Shown here in pieces: positions 62,143-64,000 of a stretch of 64,000 nt of DNA (positions within the stretch are counted from its first letter, which is position 1; every line of letters begins with the position of its first letter). The translations under genes and the position numbers were made by a program. Under the pieces are notes generated by a model that saw only the letters and a list, made by a program, of their open reading frames with translations, did no database searches and had not been told where the DNA came from. This DNA comes from Rhopalosiphum padi (taxonomy: Eukaryota > Arthropoda > Insecta > Hemiptera > Aphididae), in the NCBI RefSeq assembly GCF_020882245.1, contig NC_083598.1, positions 92,633,714 to 92,697,713 on the forward strand, written 5' to 3'.

Positions 62143-62568
62143 TCACGATTAAATTATAATTGTTACTTTGGAAAATTATTTTTGGAATTTTTAAGTATGC
62201 GCTCCTCAAAGATTCTTTTTTGTAGGTTCTTATAGATTGTTCACGGTCTTATTGGCAATCATCCTTATCAAACGAAAACCCCAACCCCTCCCCTTCTCTG
62301 CGAATTTTTAAGCAAATTTATTTAAATATATTGTAATCAAAATTAAAACGTGTAGTATCCGAGTCAATCTATTTTATGCAATACTTAAACATATAAATCT
62401 ATTGAAAATTAAAATAAATTAAAATTATAGTTAGGAATATTATATGTTTAAAACCATTGGTTAATGGTTAAATATAAAACATAGGCAATTTTAAGATAAT
62501 TAACTTGATTAAATATTAAATAGTGATTAACATAATATATTTTATTTATAGCCACAGGTTCTAAATTC

Positions 62569-62578
62569 ATACTTTTTT
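62569..62578. repeat. Target-site duplication, left copy (ATACTTTTTT)
   Basis: Ten bases identical to 62893-62902, flanking the retroelement insertion. Confidence 0.75.
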
Positions 62579-62892
62579 ATATATTTTTTTATTTATTTAT
62601 TTATTTAATTGTGTCAATACACCAGGTATTTTTACAATGTTAATCACAATTTACGATTAATATGTTCACAATTATGTTTACAGCAATATTTACGATAATT
62701 ACAATAATTATTCATTTTAGTTGGCTTATAAGTCTAGGTCTAAATCTGAATCCGAAGTGTCTTCTTTAGGTTCAAGTAGAATATCCTGCGGTAGCCATGG
62801 TTTTAATCTTAGATTGGTGGATCTTCTGCCAATTTTATAGTGGAGTGCTCCATCAGCTGCTTTGTGAAATTTTTCGTGGACATTTTTGAATT
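62579..62892 (-). mobile_element. 5'-truncated retroelement 3' end (314 bp)
   Basis: On the minus strand the insertion begins abruptly inside a coding frame (62890), runs to a stop at 62726, continues as about 115 bp of 3' UTR and ends in an A-rich tail with four AAAT units (62589-62606 region). It is bounded by the 10-bp direct repeat ATACTTTTTT. Abrupt 5' truncation, a short A-rich simple-repeat tail and a target duplication together are the signature of target-primed reverse transcription, i.e. a non-LTR element. No LTR is visible. The clade cannot be assigned from the short coding tail. Confidence 0.75.
62726..62890 (-). pseudogene. C-terminal coding tail of the truncated retroelement
   Basis: 54 codons plus stop, intact and in one frame. 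Motifs in order: VHEKFHKAADGALHYKIGRR, then STNLRLKPWLPQDILLEPKE, ending with an acidic DTSDSDLDLDL tail. The reading frame is closed by TAA immediately before the insertion point, showing that the 5' part was never inserted. No disabling change is seen inside, so the insertion looks recent. It should match the extreme C-terminus of a transposable-element polyprotein; I cannot name the family. It has no promoter or start and is not expected to be expressed as a protein. Confidence 0.7.
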
Positions 62893-62902
62893 ATACTTTT
62901 TT
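62893..62902. repeat. Target-site duplication, right copy (ATACTTTTTT)
   Basis: Identical to 62569-62578. The inferred empty site reads AAATTC-ATACTTTTTT-GTAATA. Confidence 0.75.
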
Positions 62903-63268
62903 GTAATATTAAACTTAAATATTCAATATTATCTTTTGTACCTTAACATATACAGTAAAATAATCAGGAACTCGTTTTAATTCAATACATTGACATTTCA
63001 AAAAATATTTGCTTTAGTTTAGTGATATGTAGTTTTATAATCATATTAGGTCAATCTTAAATAGACAATAGTGTTGAAAATAAGATTTTTAAAGTGTCCT
63101 AAAAATTCAAAAAATCAGAATTCGGAGAATAAATAGGTATATTATTATAAAACCATGAAGCGAGCATCCTTAAAAAAATCACCATACAAATACACAAACA
63201 ATATAACATGGACCGAAAACATCAACATATTTCATGTATTTTCTTTGCGTGAGTGAGAGCAATGACGA
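62903..63268. other. No gene seen; AT-rich DNA
   Basis: A/T-rich sequence without recognisable features. Confidence 0.5.
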
Positions 63269-63496
63269 TTAATCGTCTAAAAAAAATGCCATCACAATAA
63301 AAGACAAGAGCGAAAAAAACAGACCCGTACAGCTCTCCCGCTGACATTTGTGATACACATGTGTGGCGGTGACGAAGACGATCTCTCCGGTGGTCGCACG
63401 AGCATCTTTTAAGGAAGACAAAAAATTAGTTTCTTTCTTGCGCTCCAACCAAATATTTTTTCCTACCAAATCAAAAGCGCTCGTCGCACTATAATG
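63269..63496 (-). CDS. 75-aa stop-free frame, unrecognised, doubtful
   Basis: Minus-strand frame open from a TAA (63497-63499) to its stop at 63269, with no ATG in the first two thirds. It contains LVGKNIWLERKKETNFLSSL and then KDARATTGEIVFVTATHVYH, followed by KCQRESCTG and a hydrophobic end (LFFSLLSFIVMAFFL). Codons are G+C-richer than in the surroundings. It might be an exon of an unrecognised gene. I see no known domain, and a chance frame in a CpG-richer patch is equally possible. Confidence 0.2.
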   Translation of the reverse strand, partial: HYSATSAFDLVGKNIWLERKKETNFLSSLKDARATTGEIVFVTATHVYHKCQRESCTGLFFSLLSFIVMAFFLDD

Positions 63497-63499
63497 TTA

Positions 63500-64000
63500 C
63501 GCAGTATAATATGTGACCGCTCTGCGTGTGTCTCGAGAGTTATAATAATAATACATTATATCATATTTTTTATTACGAGCGGCTGTTGCAGCTGACGAAC
63601 GTTAGCGAGCGTGTGACAACAGTATACGTCGTATATTATTATCATATGAGCTAGGTTGTATAGTAATTAAAACAATTATTCAAACGAGTCAGAGTTGGTA
63701 TCGCACCGACGGACAGGGTTCTATAAAAACTACAGCTAATACAACCATTAATAATACTATACACAAACATAATACTAAACACTACTTCAGTTATAGGTAC
63801 TACTATATTATAACTTCTTCTACAGTAGATATACATTCAATAATAAGTGTATAGTAGCGTCGTATTATTATCATAATCATTAATGACGAGGACAATTTTA
63901 GGAAACTTGGGTTCCAATTATTTATATTGGGGCTTAAATGAGTTTTTGAGGGACTATAGGTTCCCAATTAATGCCAATGTGAATTTTGAATTTTTGTTAC
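63500..64000. other. No gene seen; window edge
   Basis: CpG-richer to about 63640, then A/T-rich to the window end. No supported features. Confidence 0.5.

Noticed and set aside
1..64000. CRISPR arrays, bacterial operons, rRNA genes, known conserved microRNAs
   Set aside because: No regularly spaced repeats, ribosomal sequence or recognised mature microRNA sequence seen by eye on either strand.

Overview
The window is eukaryotic, strongly AT-rich, non-coding-looking DNA. The likeliest source is an insect, probably an aphid. This rests on long (A/T)-rich tracts with ATA/TAT trinucleotide runs, the recurrent short word AGGTACCTA/TAGGTAT, short TTAGG/CCTAA telomere-type runs (17.5, 33.9 and 44.1 kb), dispersed AT-rich repeats of a type I associate with aphid genomes, and a broken MULE-type transposase whose conserved wording I recall from aphid proteins. 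The species assignment is an inference. No bacterial operon, CRISPR array, rRNA or convincing tRNA is present. No complete, recognisable protein-coding gene is present either: nearly every open frame is short, lacks a known domain and is probably chance. The window reads as a large intron or an intergenic region.

What can be supported is mostly mobile-element archaeology. 0-9 kb: a dispersed repeat at the left edge and a 426-bp hAT-type MITE at 2321-2746 with a perfect 8-bp target duplication. 9.3-10 kb: a CpG-containing patch with a TATA box and a splice-donor-like site, a possible promoter and non-coding first exon. 12.7-16.1 kb: a 53-codon ATG frame in a GC-richer patch, another dispersed-repeat copy and a small TA-flanked MITE candidate. 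19.4-24.2 kb: further dispersed-repeat copies, a 70-residue frame with an internal duplication, and a MULE transposase pseudogene on the minus strand. 31.6-34.4 kb: an exon-like frame, a 548-bp hAT element and a foldback element with ~390-bp arms. One foldback arm is interrupted by a 229-bp hAT MITE whose empty site survives in the other arm. 35.1-35.5 kb: a low-simple-repeat, homeodomain-motif-containing block that may be an enhancer. 38-41 kb: a CpG-richer zone ending in a 67-bp (AC)n array. 48-58 kb: three small ATG or exon-like frames and a second foldback element (56104-56667). 61.7-64 kb: two stop-free minus-strand frames and a 5'-truncated retroelement 3' end (62579-62892). That retroelement carries an intact C-terminal coding tail, an (AAAT)n tail and a 10-bp target duplication.

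Nothing here amounts to a demonstrated new biological system. The most informative items are the nested foldback/hAT insertion, the two foldbacks as possible long-hairpin RNA sources, the retroelement tail, and a handful of small frames that look more protein-like than their surroundings.
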